NCBI GenBank assembly: GCA_018062085.1
Contig: JAGOSY010000013.1
Span: 28,792-92,791, forward strand
Reading direction: 5' to 3'
From: a bacterium
Lineage (GTDB): Bacteria; Cyanobacteriota; Vampirovibrionia; Obscuribacterales; Obscuribacteraceae
Length of the DNA: 64,000 nt
Below the pieces are notes generated by a model. That model was not told where the DNA came from. It made no database searches and saw only the letters and a list, made by a program, of their open reading frames with translations. Every line of letters begins with the position of its first letter. Position 1 is the stretch's first letter. The position numbers were made by a program, and so were the translations under genes. This document shows, piece by piece, positions 27,032-35,889 of the stretch.

Positions 27032-29089
27032 TCAAATTTGCAAGGTGAGTTTGAGTGCTCGCAGTAATATGTCTGCTAGTTCTGCCCGGGTGAGCTGGCT
27101 GCCGACTTTTATTTTAAGATTCAAACTGTGATTTAGGCCATTACAGTACTTGCTCAGTCGGGCTACGGCCTGGTCTACTTCTTTAGCTGTCATCAATTCG
27201 TCGGGTTCAAAGCTAAGGCTAGATTCGTTGTGTTCGACTATGGCCGTGACTGACATTATTTGAATGGCCTGGAAGTGCTCGTGAGAGGGTGGCACATCGT
27301 CAAACCAGAAGACAGGGGAGGCACATCCTGGGGCTGTGAGTGCCATTTGCACTGCTAAGAGGTCATTGGCGGAAAGCAGCTGCTGTTCGTTGAATTGGTT
27401 GCGACTTAAATAGATAGCAGCCAGTGTGCCCGCTGCCGAGCCAATAGCCCACTCGATAGGGTGCAGCCTATAGGCGCCATTGGTTATATGAGTGACACCA
27501 ATATTCTTGCAAGCGGCGATATAGTTAGAGCAGTGCTCAGTGATTAAAGCGCCTAGCGGAATTTGGAAAGGCTTGGCGCCTTGTGCTGCTCCGGGTACTT
27601 CCTGGCGACCGTGAATGTCTACAGGGTAGAGTCCGATGCCGACTGAGTCGTCGTAAAGTCTTGCTCTAGCGCCAGTGTTGCATGACTCGACAATATCTTG
27701 TTCGCAGACAATTGTTTTGGCATCTAGCCTGCGAGCTTCGCGAATATACGGATGCATCGATAAACCATCGGCGGTGCCTAAGATATTTTTCACAAGCTTT
27801 AGCTCTGGGTAACCCTTGTTGCTACCGTTGCTCCTGTTGCTGTCGTTGCTACTTTTGTTAATCCCACTAGCATCACTTCTTTCATCGGCATCATCTCTTT
27901 GCGCTTCGGTCTGCAACCAATAGAGAAAGCCGAGGCTCAGTCTTTTTGCCAGGGCTAAATAGTCTCTTTGTACAGAAGCCGATTTGTCTATTATGTTTCT
28001 ATCGCGCAGATCATTACTATCCCAATTGATCATGGCTACATCCGAGCTGTAGGTGCCTGGCTTGAATAGGGCTTTGTCAATTAAACGGCGATAGGTCCAG
28101 AATGGCAGTAGTTGACGCTTTTCGCCAGTGCTGAAGTCGTCTACTTCTTCAAACATATGATAGCCATCAAAAGAAAATTTGCCATCAGCTAAAAATTTGT
28201 CGTAGTCAGCCGGTTTTTCAATGACAAAGCTTTTGCCTGGATGATATTCCAGCACAAAAGGATAGACAAAATCTTGCACATTCTCGCTGTCACCGGCAAG
28301 TGGGGCGTGATTTTCGCCAGTCTCTAAGCGGCTGTCTGAGCCAGTCTTGTATGGTATTTTTGCTAGGCTAAGTAAGTCGCCGAGTTCGGTCGCATCAATA
28401 ACTATGCGCGGTTGTATCTCATGAAAGGCACCAGTATCTAGGTCAACAAAGAGCACCGCTTGAATGGCACTCTGTCGAGCTACTGCTACCGCTTTGAGTC
28501 TCTGCAGTATGTTTAGATTGCCGCTCTTTACTCGCGGCAAAAGCAGATTGTCTAGCACAGGTAGTGCCATTTCTGGTTCGAAAGCCAGCCTTGTCACCCA
28601 TGATTGGCCAGGGTGCAGTAAGGGATCACTTGCTGCTGTGTCGGTCAGTTTGCCAGTATCTCTGTAGGCTTGACGAATAGCCTCGCGCATATCGAGATAA
28701 CTTTTGCAGGCGCCAGTTGTCTCGACAAATTTATTTTCGTCGAGGGCACTGACTCCTTGGCTGGTCATTTGACCACCTAACCAACTTGTCTCTTCGGTCA
28801 ATATGGTTGATAGGGTCTTGCTCGCCTCTAGGGCCGCAGCGATTCCACCCATGCCACCACCAGCAACCAATATGTCGCAGGTATGAATCAGCGGCGCAGT
28901 AAGGGCAATGTTCTTCACTGCCGTATCAACATTATCGTTGTCAATGCTATTGCTGCTAGCGCCAGCTTCTGCTCTGACTGCTTCAATGTCGAGAACTTCA
29001 AAGCAGATAGCTTGATCTGGTTTTGATTCGTGGTTGCTGGCTGACTCTGAGGATAATGATGACTCTGAGTAGAAAAATGATCTGTGCAT
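27032..29089 (-). CDS. FAD-dependent oxidoreductase (FAD_oxidored family)
   Basis: The 685-residue protein has a disordered N-terminus of about 65 residues. The FAD-binding dinucleotide motif follows at about 75-90 (DILVAGGGMGGIAAALEAS), then a TEETSWLGGQMTSQGVSALD segment typical of the FAD_oxidored family, and the later GxYRLHPIEWAIGSAAGTLAA region that closes the FAD site. Such proteins are flavoenzymes of unknown substrate, often with CobB/xanthan-lyase-type domains. A Ser/Asn/Gly-rich insertion (about residues 405-425) interrupts the fold. The last 90 residues form an extra helical region with repeats of SRxELAD type. No signal peptide is seen, so it is probably cytosolic. The start has only a weak ribosome binding site. 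Confidence 0.85.
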   Translation of the reverse strand: MHRSFFYSESSLSSESASNHESKPDQAICFEVLDIEAVRAEAGASSNSIDNDNVDTAVKNIALTAPLIHTCDILVAGGGMGGIAAALEASKTLSTILTEETSWLGGQMTSQGVSALDENKFVETTGACKSYLDMREAIRQAYRDTGKLTDTAASDPLLHPGQSWVTRLAFEPEMALPVLDNLLLPRVKSGNLNILQRLKAVAVARQSAIQAVLFVDLDTGAFHEIQPRIVIDATELGDLLSLAKIPYKTGSDSRLETGENHAPLAGDSENVQDFVYPFVLEYHPGKSFVIEKPADYDKFLADGKFSFDGYHMFEEVDDFSTGEKRQLLPFWTYRRLIDKALFKPGTYSSDVAMINWDSNDLRDRNIIDKSASVQRDYLALAKRLSLGFLYWLQTEAQRDDADERSDASGINKSSNDSNRSNGSNKGYPELKLVKNILGTADGLSMHPYIREARRLDAKTIVCEQDIVESCNTGARARLYDDSVGIGLYPVDIHGRQEVPGAAQGAKPFQIPLGALITEHCSNYIAACKNIGVTHITNGAYRLHPIEWAIGSAAGTLAAIYLSRNQFNEQQLLSANDLLAVQMALTAPGCASPVFWFDDVPPSHEHFQAIQIMSVTAIVEHNESSLSFEPDELMTAKEVDQAVARLSKYCNGLNHSLNLKIKVGSQLTRAELADILLRALKLTLQI

Positions 29090-29232
29090 GGTCTTCTAAG
29101 ACTTGTCCTCTTTGCAGCTGCTGGTCGTTACTCGTGTTTCTTACTACTTTTTCTTACTAAGAAGAACATAGCTTAGATCTTCAATGCAAGAACTCGCTAA
29201 GCTAAAATGATGGGCAAATTGGAGATTAATCT

Positions 29233-29814
29233 ATGCAGCCCCCGGAAAACGACGCCATTATGTCTACTGTGTGCGAGGACGTAAGAAAACGCGCCTCCAA
29301 GATCAAGTTGATTTTAATGGATGTAGACGGTGTCTTGACCGATGGCAAGCTATTTTACTTTCCTGGGCCTGATGGTAAAGCCACTGAATTTAAAGGGTTT
29401 AGTTCTCAAGACGGTCTCGGCTTTCACATGCTTCATTGGAGCGGAATAAAGACCGGTTTGATCAGTGGACGCGACTCTCCAGCCGTAACTGAGCGGGCAA
29501 GTATTCTCAAAATTACCTATGTTTATCAGGGGTTTTTAGAAAAGATTGCTATCTACGAAGAGATTTTGAAGAAAGAAAACTTGACTGACGAGAGTGTCGC
29601 TTTCATCGGTGATGACTTTACTGACTTCCCCTTGATCAAGCGCAGCGGTCTGGGTGTTTGTGTTGGCGACGGCAGGCCAGAGATGCAAGCGCGAGCTGAT
29701 TACGTCACTACAGCCATTGGTGGCAGTGGGGCTTTGCGTGAGGTGGCTGAGCTGGTTTTGAAGTCGAGCGGGCTGTGGCAGCCCATGCTAGCTAAGTATC
29801 AGTTGGTAGACTAA
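29233..29814 (+). CDS. KdsC-like HAD phosphatase
   Basis: At 193 residues the protein fits the KdsC family of tetrameric HAD phosphatases lacking a cap domain. The nucleophile motif is MDVDGVLTDGK (D30, D32). The family-specific GISGR-like element appears as TGLISGRDSPAV, and the acidic motif is IGDDFTDFPLI. KdsC removes phosphate from 3-deoxy-D-manno-octulosonate 8-phosphate in lipopolysaccharide synthesis, and relatives act on other nine-carbon acid phosphates. The ATG follows TTGGAG by eight bases. No other Kdo genes are in the window, so the substrate is open. It lies divergently from the FAD oxidoreductase and convergent with the 640-residue protein. Confidence 0.85.
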   Translation: MQPPENDAIMSTVCEDVRKRASKIKLILMDVDGVLTDGKLFYFPGPDGKATEFKGFSSQDGLGFHMLHWSGIKTGLISGRDSPAVTERASILKITYVYQGFLEKIAIYEEILKKENLTDESVAFIGDDFTDFPLIKRSGLGVCVGDGRPEMQARADYVTTAIGGSGALREVAELVLKSSGLWQPMLAKYQLVD

Positions 29815-29823
29815 GCCCTAGGC

Positions 29824-31746
29824 TTAAGCGGCTTTGCTGCTGTTCAATTTGGCCAAGCTGGTGCTGATTGATTCAGAAACAGTTCCTTTGGCTGAGTAAA
29901 GTTTGAATGAGACAGAAGGGTCGCCAACCATGCCGAGGGAGGCAACTGCATCGCACAAGCCGGCAAATACTGATTCTAGAGAAGCAATATCACTGGCGGT
30001 GGCGTTACCCGAGGCTGCTCGGCTGCGAATTGCTCCGGCCATTCCTTCGGCATAGCCAGCCATGCTTGCTGCTTTGCTTTCGGCTGCTTTTGAAGCCATG
30101 ACCATCTCGGCTTTGCCCCTCGACTGAGAAGTATACGAACCATCGGCTCTCATTGTGGTGCCATCAGCCATTGTTACTGTGTTGTTGCTGTCTAGTTCGG
30201 TTCCGTTTGCCAATCTGACGTGATTGGCGCTGAAGACATCACCTTCTTTAGTAGTTACGGTGCCAGAGTCGTAGGTATAGTTTTTGGTGGTAATTTTAAA
30301 CTGGCCGTTTGGCAGAGCTTCGAGTGTGGTTTTGTTGCCTTTGGCATCTGTGTTCACTACTGTTTTGTTGCTTATGTCTACGCTCTGGCTGGTGTTATTC
30401 TCTAGATTCGTAGTTGTTGTTACACCGTCTTTTTGTGCAGTGTTAAATGATTCAACGACGCTTCCGCTGAGCGTGTTGTCGATCATCGATAGACTGGCTT
30501 TGCCGTCAGTACCATGCAGTGTGTGTGTGATACTGAATTGCACAAGTTGTGCAGCCGCTTTGCGCAGTGCTAGCATTTCTGGCCTTTTGCTTTCACGAAT
30601 TGAATCGAGAAATTCTTTTGAGATTTTTTCAGTGGTGCCATCTGGTGAGCAGATTGATAATTCGCCCTTACTGGTGCGAACGAGGTAGCGGCCGTCTGGC
30701 ATTGAGACAATAGATGAGCCATCGTTCTGTAAGGCGACGAAGCTCTGGTCGGCAGCGACGGCAACGATGCCGCCGTCGGCTTGTATCACTACGGTTTTGC
30801 CAGTTTTTGCTGCTTCAGCGGCGGCTGTCTCGACAATTTTAGCTAGGCCTTCTTTTGTTTTCATTTCTTCGCTAGTGACAACAAGGTTGCCATTTTTGTA
30901 TTCGCCATATACTTCAAGTCCATTGTCTTTTCTGTTGAAGACGTGACCAAATCTATTGCCTTTGGCGTCGACGAAGTAAGCGAGTTCGCTGCCTCTTTCA
31001 ATGACAATACTATTGCCACCATCTAGTGCGGCTGTGAAATTGCGGTCTTTGTCGAGAGTGAATTGAATCTTGCCGTCTGGTCCGATTTTAACTTTGTCGC
31101 CGGCGTCTGAGGCATTTAGCTGTCCGCCATCAGTTGTTCTCAGTATTGTACCTTCGGCAGTTCTAACTACGTCGGTTTTACCGGTGGCATCGCGGTGTAC
31201 AAGGGCTTTGGTTGTGCGCTCAACTTGACTGGCTTTGCTTGGGTCTTGTGAGTCGTAGGCGGTGAATAGTTTGTGCCAATCACTACTAGAAAGGATTGTT
31301 TCAGCAGTGCTAAGGCTTGCACCTACTTTCTTGTCTTCTACTAAAGGCTTATCGGCCTTGAAGACGAAGTCCCCAATTCCGGTGTCAACTTTAGTGGTTT
31401 TACAGAGTTCACTTTTGGCATCGGTTTTGCAGTTTTCTTTGAGGAAGCTGCTGATGTCAACTTTGTCGTTTGATGCTGGTTTAGTTTTGTCGCCAATACT
31501 AAGTGTGGGCAGCAATGCTGCTGCGTCGGTGAGAAGTGACGAGGCTTTATCGATTCCGCTCGATATATAGGCTGCCATACTTTCGTCGCTGGCTTTGCTT
31601 GCCGCTTTCTGTTCAGGCTTATGCTCTGGCTTTTTACTGGCTTCAAGGGAGAGAAGCAAGCGGCTCTGTTGAGCGTCAACGCCATGCTCTTGAGGCTTGT
31701 CGCCTTCTTTGTGAACGTCTTTTTTAGGGGGTACGTCTAAAGGCAC
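29824..31746 (-). CDS. Large DG-repeat protein, 640 aa, function unknown
   Basis: The N-terminal 120 residues are Lys/Glu/Pro/Ser-rich and probably disordered. The middle (about 190-540) consists of short beta-strand repeats separated by DG/DGG/DGT turns, such as GPDGKIQFTLD, NDGSSIVSMPDGRYLVRT and MADGTTMRADGSYTSQ. The C-terminal 90 residues are predicted helical and Ala/Ser-rich. No signal peptide or membrane segment is seen. The style is close to the smaller protein at 11777-12535, suggesting a lineage family of beta-repeat proteins. The gene is convergent with the KdsC-like gene, the stops being 10 bases apart. The function is not known. Confidence 0.65.
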   Translation of the reverse strand: MPLDVPPKKDVHKEGDKPQEHGVDAQQSRLLLSLEASKKPEHKPEQKAASKASDESMAAYISSGIDKASSLLTDAAALLPTLSIGDKTKPASNDKVDISSFLKENCKTDAKSELCKTTKVDTGIGDFVFKADKPLVEDKKVGASLSTAETILSSSDWHKLFTAYDSQDPSKASQVERTTKALVHRDATGKTDVVRTAEGTILRTTDGGQLNASDAGDKVKIGPDGKIQFTLDKDRNFTAALDGGNSIVIERGSELAYFVDAKGNRFGHVFNRKDNGLEVYGEYKNGNLVVTSEEMKTKEGLAKIVETAAAEAAKTGKTVVIQADGGIVAVAADQSFVALQNDGSSIVSMPDGRYLVRTSKGELSICSPDGTTEKISKEFLDSIRESKRPEMLALRKAAAQLVQFSITHTLHGTDGKASLSMIDNTLSGSVVESFNTAQKDGVTTTTNLENNTSQSVDISNKTVVNTDAKGNKTTLEALPNGQFKITTKNYTYDSGTVTTKEGDVFSANHVRLANGTELDSNNTVTMADGTTMRADGSYTSQSRGKAEMVMASKAAESKAASMAGYAEGMAGAIRSRAASGNATASDIASLESVFAGLCDAVASLGMVGDPSVSFKLYSAKGTVSESISTSLAKLNSSKAA

Positions 31747-31906
31747 TTTGGGCTCCGGGATGACCGATGGGGGCTTGAACTGTGTTCGCTTGAAGGCAAG
31801 TCAATTGAAGGCTGGTAACTTCGACTCTTGTGTATATGCGGCAGCCGTAATTTCTGGATAGGGAAAAAACACATTTAATCTTTCTTTTGCCACTTATACT
31901 GAGTTT

Positions 31907-33013
31907 ATGGATAACGAATCGGCAGAACAGCAATATATAGTTGATGGCCGCTATTGGCATAAGCTTTCGGATGGGCGTGTTCAATGCGACTTGTGCCCGC
32001 GCTTTTGTCAGCTAAAAGAAGGCGACCGCGGTTTTTGCTTCGTCCGGCAGAACTTGCAAGATTCAGTAAAGCTCACTACTTATGGGCGGAGCACAGGCTT
32101 TTGTATCGATCCAATTGAGAAAAAGCCACTTAATCATTTTCTCCCAGGCTCAAGTGTGCTGTCGTTTGGCACTGCTGGCTGCAATTTGGGCTGCCAGTTT
32201 TGTCAAAACTGGTCAATCAGTAAGTCTCGTGAAATAGAGCTTTTAAGTGAGAAAGCCAACCCAGAGCAAATTGCTTTAGCTGCTCAAGAGCTTGGCTGTG
32301 CCTCGGTGGCCTTTACCTATAACGATCCTGTTATTTGGGCCGAGTATGCCATTGATACGGCCAAAGCCTGCCGCCAGCTGGGTATCAAGGCTGTGGCTGT
32401 CACTGCCGGTTACATCACGCCCCAGGCTAGACCAGAGTTCTATTCAGTGATGGACGCTGCCAATGTGGACCTCAAGGCCTTTACTGAGGTGTTCTACAAG
32501 AGACTTACCCTTTCTCACCTTGAACCTGTGCTTGATACGCTCAAGTGGCTCAAGCAAGAAAGTAACGTCTGGTTTGAAATCACTAATCTGGTAATTCCTC
32601 AGGAGAATGATTCGGATACTGAGTTTCAGGCCATGTGCCAATGGATTCTCACTAATCTCGGTACGGATGTACCGCTGCATTTCACGGCATTCCACCCAGA
32701 TTTTCGCTTAGACCAGCGCCCACCGACCCCACCAGCGACCCTTCTGCGTGCTCGCAAAATTGCCATGGATTTGGGCTTGAAATATGTATATGTAGGCAAT
32801 GTAGATGATGTCAGGCATCAGAGTACCTACTGCCCATCGTGCCGGGCGCTGTTGATTGAGCGCAACTGGTATGAGATTGGAAAATATAATATAGAGGGCC
32901 AGTCAGGTTTTTGCCCTGAATGTGGTCATGTCGTTGCTGGCGTGTTCGGGGCGGCCAAAGGAAGCTGGGGGCGCAAGCGCATGCCTGTTAGTATTAGTAA
33001 CTGGCAGGACTAA
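31907..33013 (+). CDS. amrS: AmmeMemoRadiSam-system radical SAM enzyme
   Basis: The 368-residue protein starts with a cysteine-rich element (CDLCPRFCQLKEGDRGFC). The radical SAM motif is CNLGCQFC (C92, C96, C99), which coordinates the 4Fe-4S cluster used to cleave S-adenosylmethionine. The FTYNDPVIWAEYA and TAFHPDF segments are typical of the AmrS subfamily. A C-terminal zinc-ribbon-like part follows (CPSCRALL ... FCPECGHV). AmrS homologues are PflA-like activators associated with the MEMO and AMMECR1 proteins. Neither partner gene is in this window, so the substrate is unknown. The ATG has only a weak ribosome binding site. Confidence 0.92.
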   Translation: MDNESAEQQYIVDGRYWHKLSDGRVQCDLCPRFCQLKEGDRGFCFVRQNLQDSVKLTTYGRSTGFCIDPIEKKPLNHFLPGSSVLSFGTAGCNLGCQFCQNWSISKSREIELLSEKANPEQIALAAQELGCASVAFTYNDPVIWAEYAIDTAKACRQLGIKAVAVTAGYITPQARPEFYSVMDAANVDLKAFTEVFYKRLTLSHLEPVLDTLKWLKQESNVWFEITNLVIPQENDSDTEFQAMCQWILTNLGTDVPLHFTAFHPDFRLDQRPPTPPATLLRARKIAMDLGLKYVYVGNVDDVRHQSTYCPSCRALLIERNWYEIGKYNIEGQSGFCPECGHVVAGVFGAAKGSWGRKRMPVSISNWQD

Positions 33014-33046
33014 CAGTAGTTAAATTATAAGTACGGACTTTCAATT

Positions 33047-33460
33047 TTGAGACCAGGAAGCAAATTAACCCCAGGGCCGATTTATACACGGCAAAAGCAG
33101 TTGTTGAAACTAGCCATATTTGCCTTTGTTAGTTCCAGCCTGGCGCTTTCGGCCAGTTTTGTTGGCGTCAATAGCTTAAAAGCTGAGGGCCTAGAGGGTC
33201 ATGGTCAGGATGGTCACGCCTCGGAGCCGAGGACTCAGCCAGCCGCCGGCACTTTGCGCAATATTGAGTTTCTCCCGAAGGTCTGCACTTCGCGCCCTCC
33301 AGCTCGGCCGCGCAAGTTCTTGCGGCGCAGAAATTTACAGGTTCAGGTTGAGCGCGATGAAAAGTATCTACAGTTGCTTTTGGTTTCAGTTGGATTTGTC
33401 GGAATGTTGATTCTCATTCTTGTTTTGCGTAGTATGCCCCCTGCTAAAAAATCGGTTTGA
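33047..33460 (+). CDS. Small membrane/secreted protein, hypothetical
   Basis: The 137-residue frame begins with a TTG. The first hydrophobic stretch (about 21-42, LKLAIFAFVSSSLALSASFV) could be a signal peptide or anchor. A polar, Arg/Pro-rich middle leads to a second membrane segment near the C-terminus (about 107-127, LLLVSVGFVGMLILILVL). Start assignment is uncertain because no ribosome binding site is evident. It is 33 bases after amrS and may be co-transcribed with it. No family recognised. Confidence 0.5.
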   Translation: MRPGSKLTPGPIYTRQKQLLKLAIFAFVSSSLALSASFVGVNSLKAEGLEGHGQDGHASEPRTQPAAGTLRNIEFLPKVCTSRPPARPRKFLRRRNLQVQVERDEKYLQLLLVSVGFVGMLILILVLRSMPPAKKSV

Positions 33461-33499
33461 GCCTTAAGATAGCTGTAGTCGAGTAGGTATGGTCTGTCC

Positions 33500-33691
33500 A
33501 TGGAAATGCAACCGCTTGAGAGAATTTTGCTATTTATACTCGGCACTATCTTTGTGGGTGGCGGTGGGGTCTTTACTTTTCAGTCTTTTGAAGATGCAAA
33601 GAACGTATTTGAGGCCCTGCTTTTCTCCCTTATGCTTGTGGCTGCCGGGCTGTGCTTTATAATCTGGTCCATATATGGACCGCCGGGCTGA
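33500..33691 (+). CDS. Small two-segment membrane protein, 63 aa
   Basis: The protein has two hydrophobic segments (about 9-27 and 39-58) separated by a short charged loop with FEDAKNVFE. It is typical in size and composition of small bacterial membrane proteins. The ATG is 39 bases after the previous stop. The family is unknown and the coding call rests on composition and context. Confidence 0.5.
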   Translation: MEMQPLERILLFILGTIFVGGGGVFTFQSFEDAKNVFEALLFSLMLVAAGLCFIIWSIYGPPG

Positions 33692-33784
33692 TATTCTGAA
33701 AGGTTAAATCAATCAAGGGTTTGCTTTGGCTTGTCGTAGTAAACTTTTGTCAGTTATTGCCGGTTAAAAGGGTTAGATTCTGCC

Positions 33785-34465
33785 ATGCACAAAGTTTCAC
33801 GCAAAAATTCTTTCATATTGCTCAGCCTCGTTGTTGCGCTTGCTTCTGCTGGTGTCACTAGTGGTGCCTATGCCAAGAAGGATAAGTCTGGTGAAGCTGG
33901 ACCCGATGCCCAAGCTCTCAACGCCGGTCGCTCTGGTAGCTGGACTACAGCAGCTCAAGGCAAGAATGAACTATCGATTGAAACTTTGCGCAAAGTTGTC
34001 GCTGAAAAGTCCAATGATGCTGTTGCTCACAACGACTTGGGCTGGGCCTTGCGTCTAAACAACGATTTAAAAAATGCTGAAGTTGAATTGCGCAAAGCAG
34101 TCGAACTCGACCCCAAAATGCATCAAGCCCATTCAAACTTAAGTGTTGTCTACTTCGAACAAGGCAAGATGCAACCTGCTCTTGATCAAGCTCAGCAGGC
34201 CGTCAACCTTGACCAGAGCCAGCCTATCTATCACGTTGTTCTAGGCAATGCCTTGTCTGGAGTTGGTGACAATAAAAGAGCTGTTGAAGAGTACAAGTTG
34301 GCAATTAGTCAAAAGCCAAATTATGAAAACGCCTACTACAATCTAGGTCGCGTTCTCGAAGCAACTGGCGAGAAGACAGAAGCTGGCAAAGTCTTGGCTG
34401 AGGCCCTGCGCCTTGATCCTGAAGATGATCGCGTGATGAAGATTCTGGACCGCATCGTCAAATAG
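33785..34465 (+). CDS. Secreted TPR-repeat protein
   Basis: The 226-residue protein has a Sec-type signal peptide with a likely cleavage after AYA (about residue 30), so it is periplasmic or anchored outside. Four tetratricopeptide repeats follow, recognisable by A-HNDLGWALRLNNDLKNAE, HSNLSVVYFEQGKMQPALDQ, YHVVLGNALSGVGDNKRAVE and YYNLGRVLEATGEKTEAG. TPRs form helical hairpins that bind partner proteins. No partner is visible nearby. The gene is followed by a palindromic hairpin at 34637-34666. Confidence 0.88.
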   Translation: MHKVSRKNSFILLSLVVALASAGVTSGAYAKKDKSGEAGPDAQALNAGRSGSWTTAAQGKNELSIETLRKVVAEKSNDAVAHNDLGWALRLNNDLKNAEVELRKAVELDPKMHQAHSNLSVVYFEQGKMQPALDQAQQAVNLDQSQPIYHVVLGNALSGVGDNKRAVEEYKLAISQKPNYENAYYNLGRVLEATGEKTEAGKVLAEALRLDPEDDRVMKILDRIVK

Positions 34466-34636
34466 CATTTTTGCCAATTACGGCCCAGCCAACGGATCGA
34501 ACATTTTTCTCTGCGGACCGGACTTAATGTGTACGACATTCAGGTCAGGGCTAGTCGGATGGAGGTGTTCTAGCAAGCGTGTGATCAGTTCGGTGTCATT
34601 CAAGTGCAGCGCATTGGCTGCCTCAATTGTGTGTTT

Positions 34637-34666
34637 CTGTCAGAAAATCTTGGGATTTTCTGACAG
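34637..34666. repeat. Palindromic hairpin, family copy 4, with T-tract
   Basis: CTGTCAGAAAATC at 34637-34649 pairs perfectly with GATTTTCTGACAG at 34654-34666 over a TTGG loop, and a T-tract follows on the plus strand. It sits between two convergent genes. The TCTGACAGTTTT core matches copy 3. The arm beyond the core differs from copy 3. Confidence 0.88.
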
Positions 34667-34670
34667 TTTT

Positions 34671-35678
34671 TTATCTTGAAGTGGGAACTACCGAAGCTGC
34701 AGAAGCCGCAGTCGAACCAGTCGCTTTACTGGCCGAAGCCTCTGGCAGGTCATCAAAAGCTGACTTTATTGGCTTGCCGTCAAACTCTTTTGGAATTGGT
34801 ACGTCAAGTAACCATAGCGCCGTTGCTGAGGTATCGTATGTGGTGACTGGTTCGGTGATTTTAAAACCATGTTTGACACCATCGCCCCAGACAATCCACG
34901 GAATAGTCATATCTTCTGGCGAGCGCGAGCCGTGGGTCTTGTCGTGACCACCATGATCGGCGGTAAGAATTACCACGGAGCTTTTTTGAATGCCAGCTTT
35001 TTCGATTGCTTTCATGACAGTGTCAAGTGCTGCATCTGAATCGGCTAGAGCTTGTAGCTGTTCCTTCGAGCCCCAACCATACTGGTGGCCAGCGCCGTCT
35101 GGGTCAGCAAAGTGAATGAAGCAGAGATTGGGTTTGCGCTGTTCAATATATTGAGCGGCGCAAGTAGCCACTGCTTTAGATTCGTAAGAGGGCAGAGAGA
35201 ATCTATTGACTGTATGGGCTTGATAAAGATGAATGAACTTCGGTTTGCCGACAAACATCGCAGTGGTCAAGTTTTGCTTGGTTGCCAGGGCGAAAATTGT
35301 GGGCACTTTTACCATGCCTTGATCGGGCTCCCAGTCGTTCCACAGGGTGTTGTGCTTCTCTGGACCAACGCCTGTGAGCATAGAAGTATGCGAAGTCAGT
35401 GTAATGCTAGGAAAAATGGTCTGAGCCGTCCAGCTCGTTGCCCCATCGTCGGATAGCTTAAAGACCGTGGGCATTTTGCTCTGCTTCATTACGCTTGGTT
35501 TGCCACCATCGAAGCTGACAATGAAGACGTGGTCTGTGCGTCTTTCGGCTTGGGCGGGTTGGCCAAGTAAAAATAGATCTAGGCCGCTAAAGCCGGCAGC
35601 GATGACTACTGCTGCTATAAATTTTGAGGCTAGTGAGCGACGCATACTTGCCTGTCTTGTTTTAACTTGGGAGTGCAT
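34671..35678 (-). CDS. Secreted alkaline-phosphatase-superfamily phosphodiesterase/pyrophosphatase
   Basis: The 335-residue protein has a signal peptide ending near AQA (about residue 44). Its metal-site motifs are those of the type I phosphodiesterase/nucleotide pyrophosphatase family. VSFDGGK carries the first Asp, and SITLTSHTSMLTG supplies the nucleophilic Thr region. FADPDGAGHQYG gives Asp and His, and TADHGGHD gives Asp and His. The family hydrolyses phosphodiester or phosphonate bonds in the periplasm or outside. The C-terminus ends in an Ala/Ser/Thr-rich tail of about 25 residues. It is convergent with the TPR protein gene. The substrate cannot be read from the sequence. Confidence 0.9.
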   Translation of the reverse strand: MHSQVKTRQASMRRSLASKFIAAVVIAAGFSGLDLFLLGQPAQAERRTDHVFIVSFDGGKPSVMKQSKMPTVFKLSDDGATSWTAQTIFPSITLTSHTSMLTGVGPEKHNTLWNDWEPDQGMVKVPTIFALATKQNLTTAMFVGKPKFIHLYQAHTVNRFSLPSYESKAVATCAAQYIEQRKPNLCFIHFADPDGAGHQYGWGSKEQLQALADSDAALDTVMKAIEKAGIQKSSVVILTADHGGHDKTHGSRSPEDMTIPWIVWGDGVKHGFKITEPVTTYDTSATALWLLDVPIPKEFDGKPIKSAFDDLPEASASKATGSTAASAASVVPTSR

Positions 35679-35718
35679 TACTTCAAGTGATTCCTTCAGG
35701 TTATTCCTGTTTTTTTTG

Positions 35719-35742
35719 AAATAGTTGTAGATGCAACTATTT
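35719..35742. repeat. Short inverted repeat in divergent promoter region
   Basis: AAATAGTTG at 35719-35727 pairs with CAACTATTT at 35734-35742, followed by more T. It lies between the divergent phosphodiesterase and CCA-adding fusion genes, so it is either an operator-like site or a weak hairpin. Nothing else supports either choice. Confidence 0.5.
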
Positions 35743-35889
35743 TTGGAAAAGGGAGTGCGTGTTGTATTTTATATTCTGGTAATTCTAACGCGTTCTATTA
35801 TTAGGACTTTCGATATTAAGATTTCCGATTTAATATTGCTGGCGGTATTCCCCATTGTGCCCCTGGCCTGATTAGTAGACATTAGGGGC

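Noticed and set aside
33201..33410. Alternative frame within 33047-33460
   Set aside because: The main frame has a membrane protein pattern; the alternative is Ser/Leu/Arg-rich without any clear feature.
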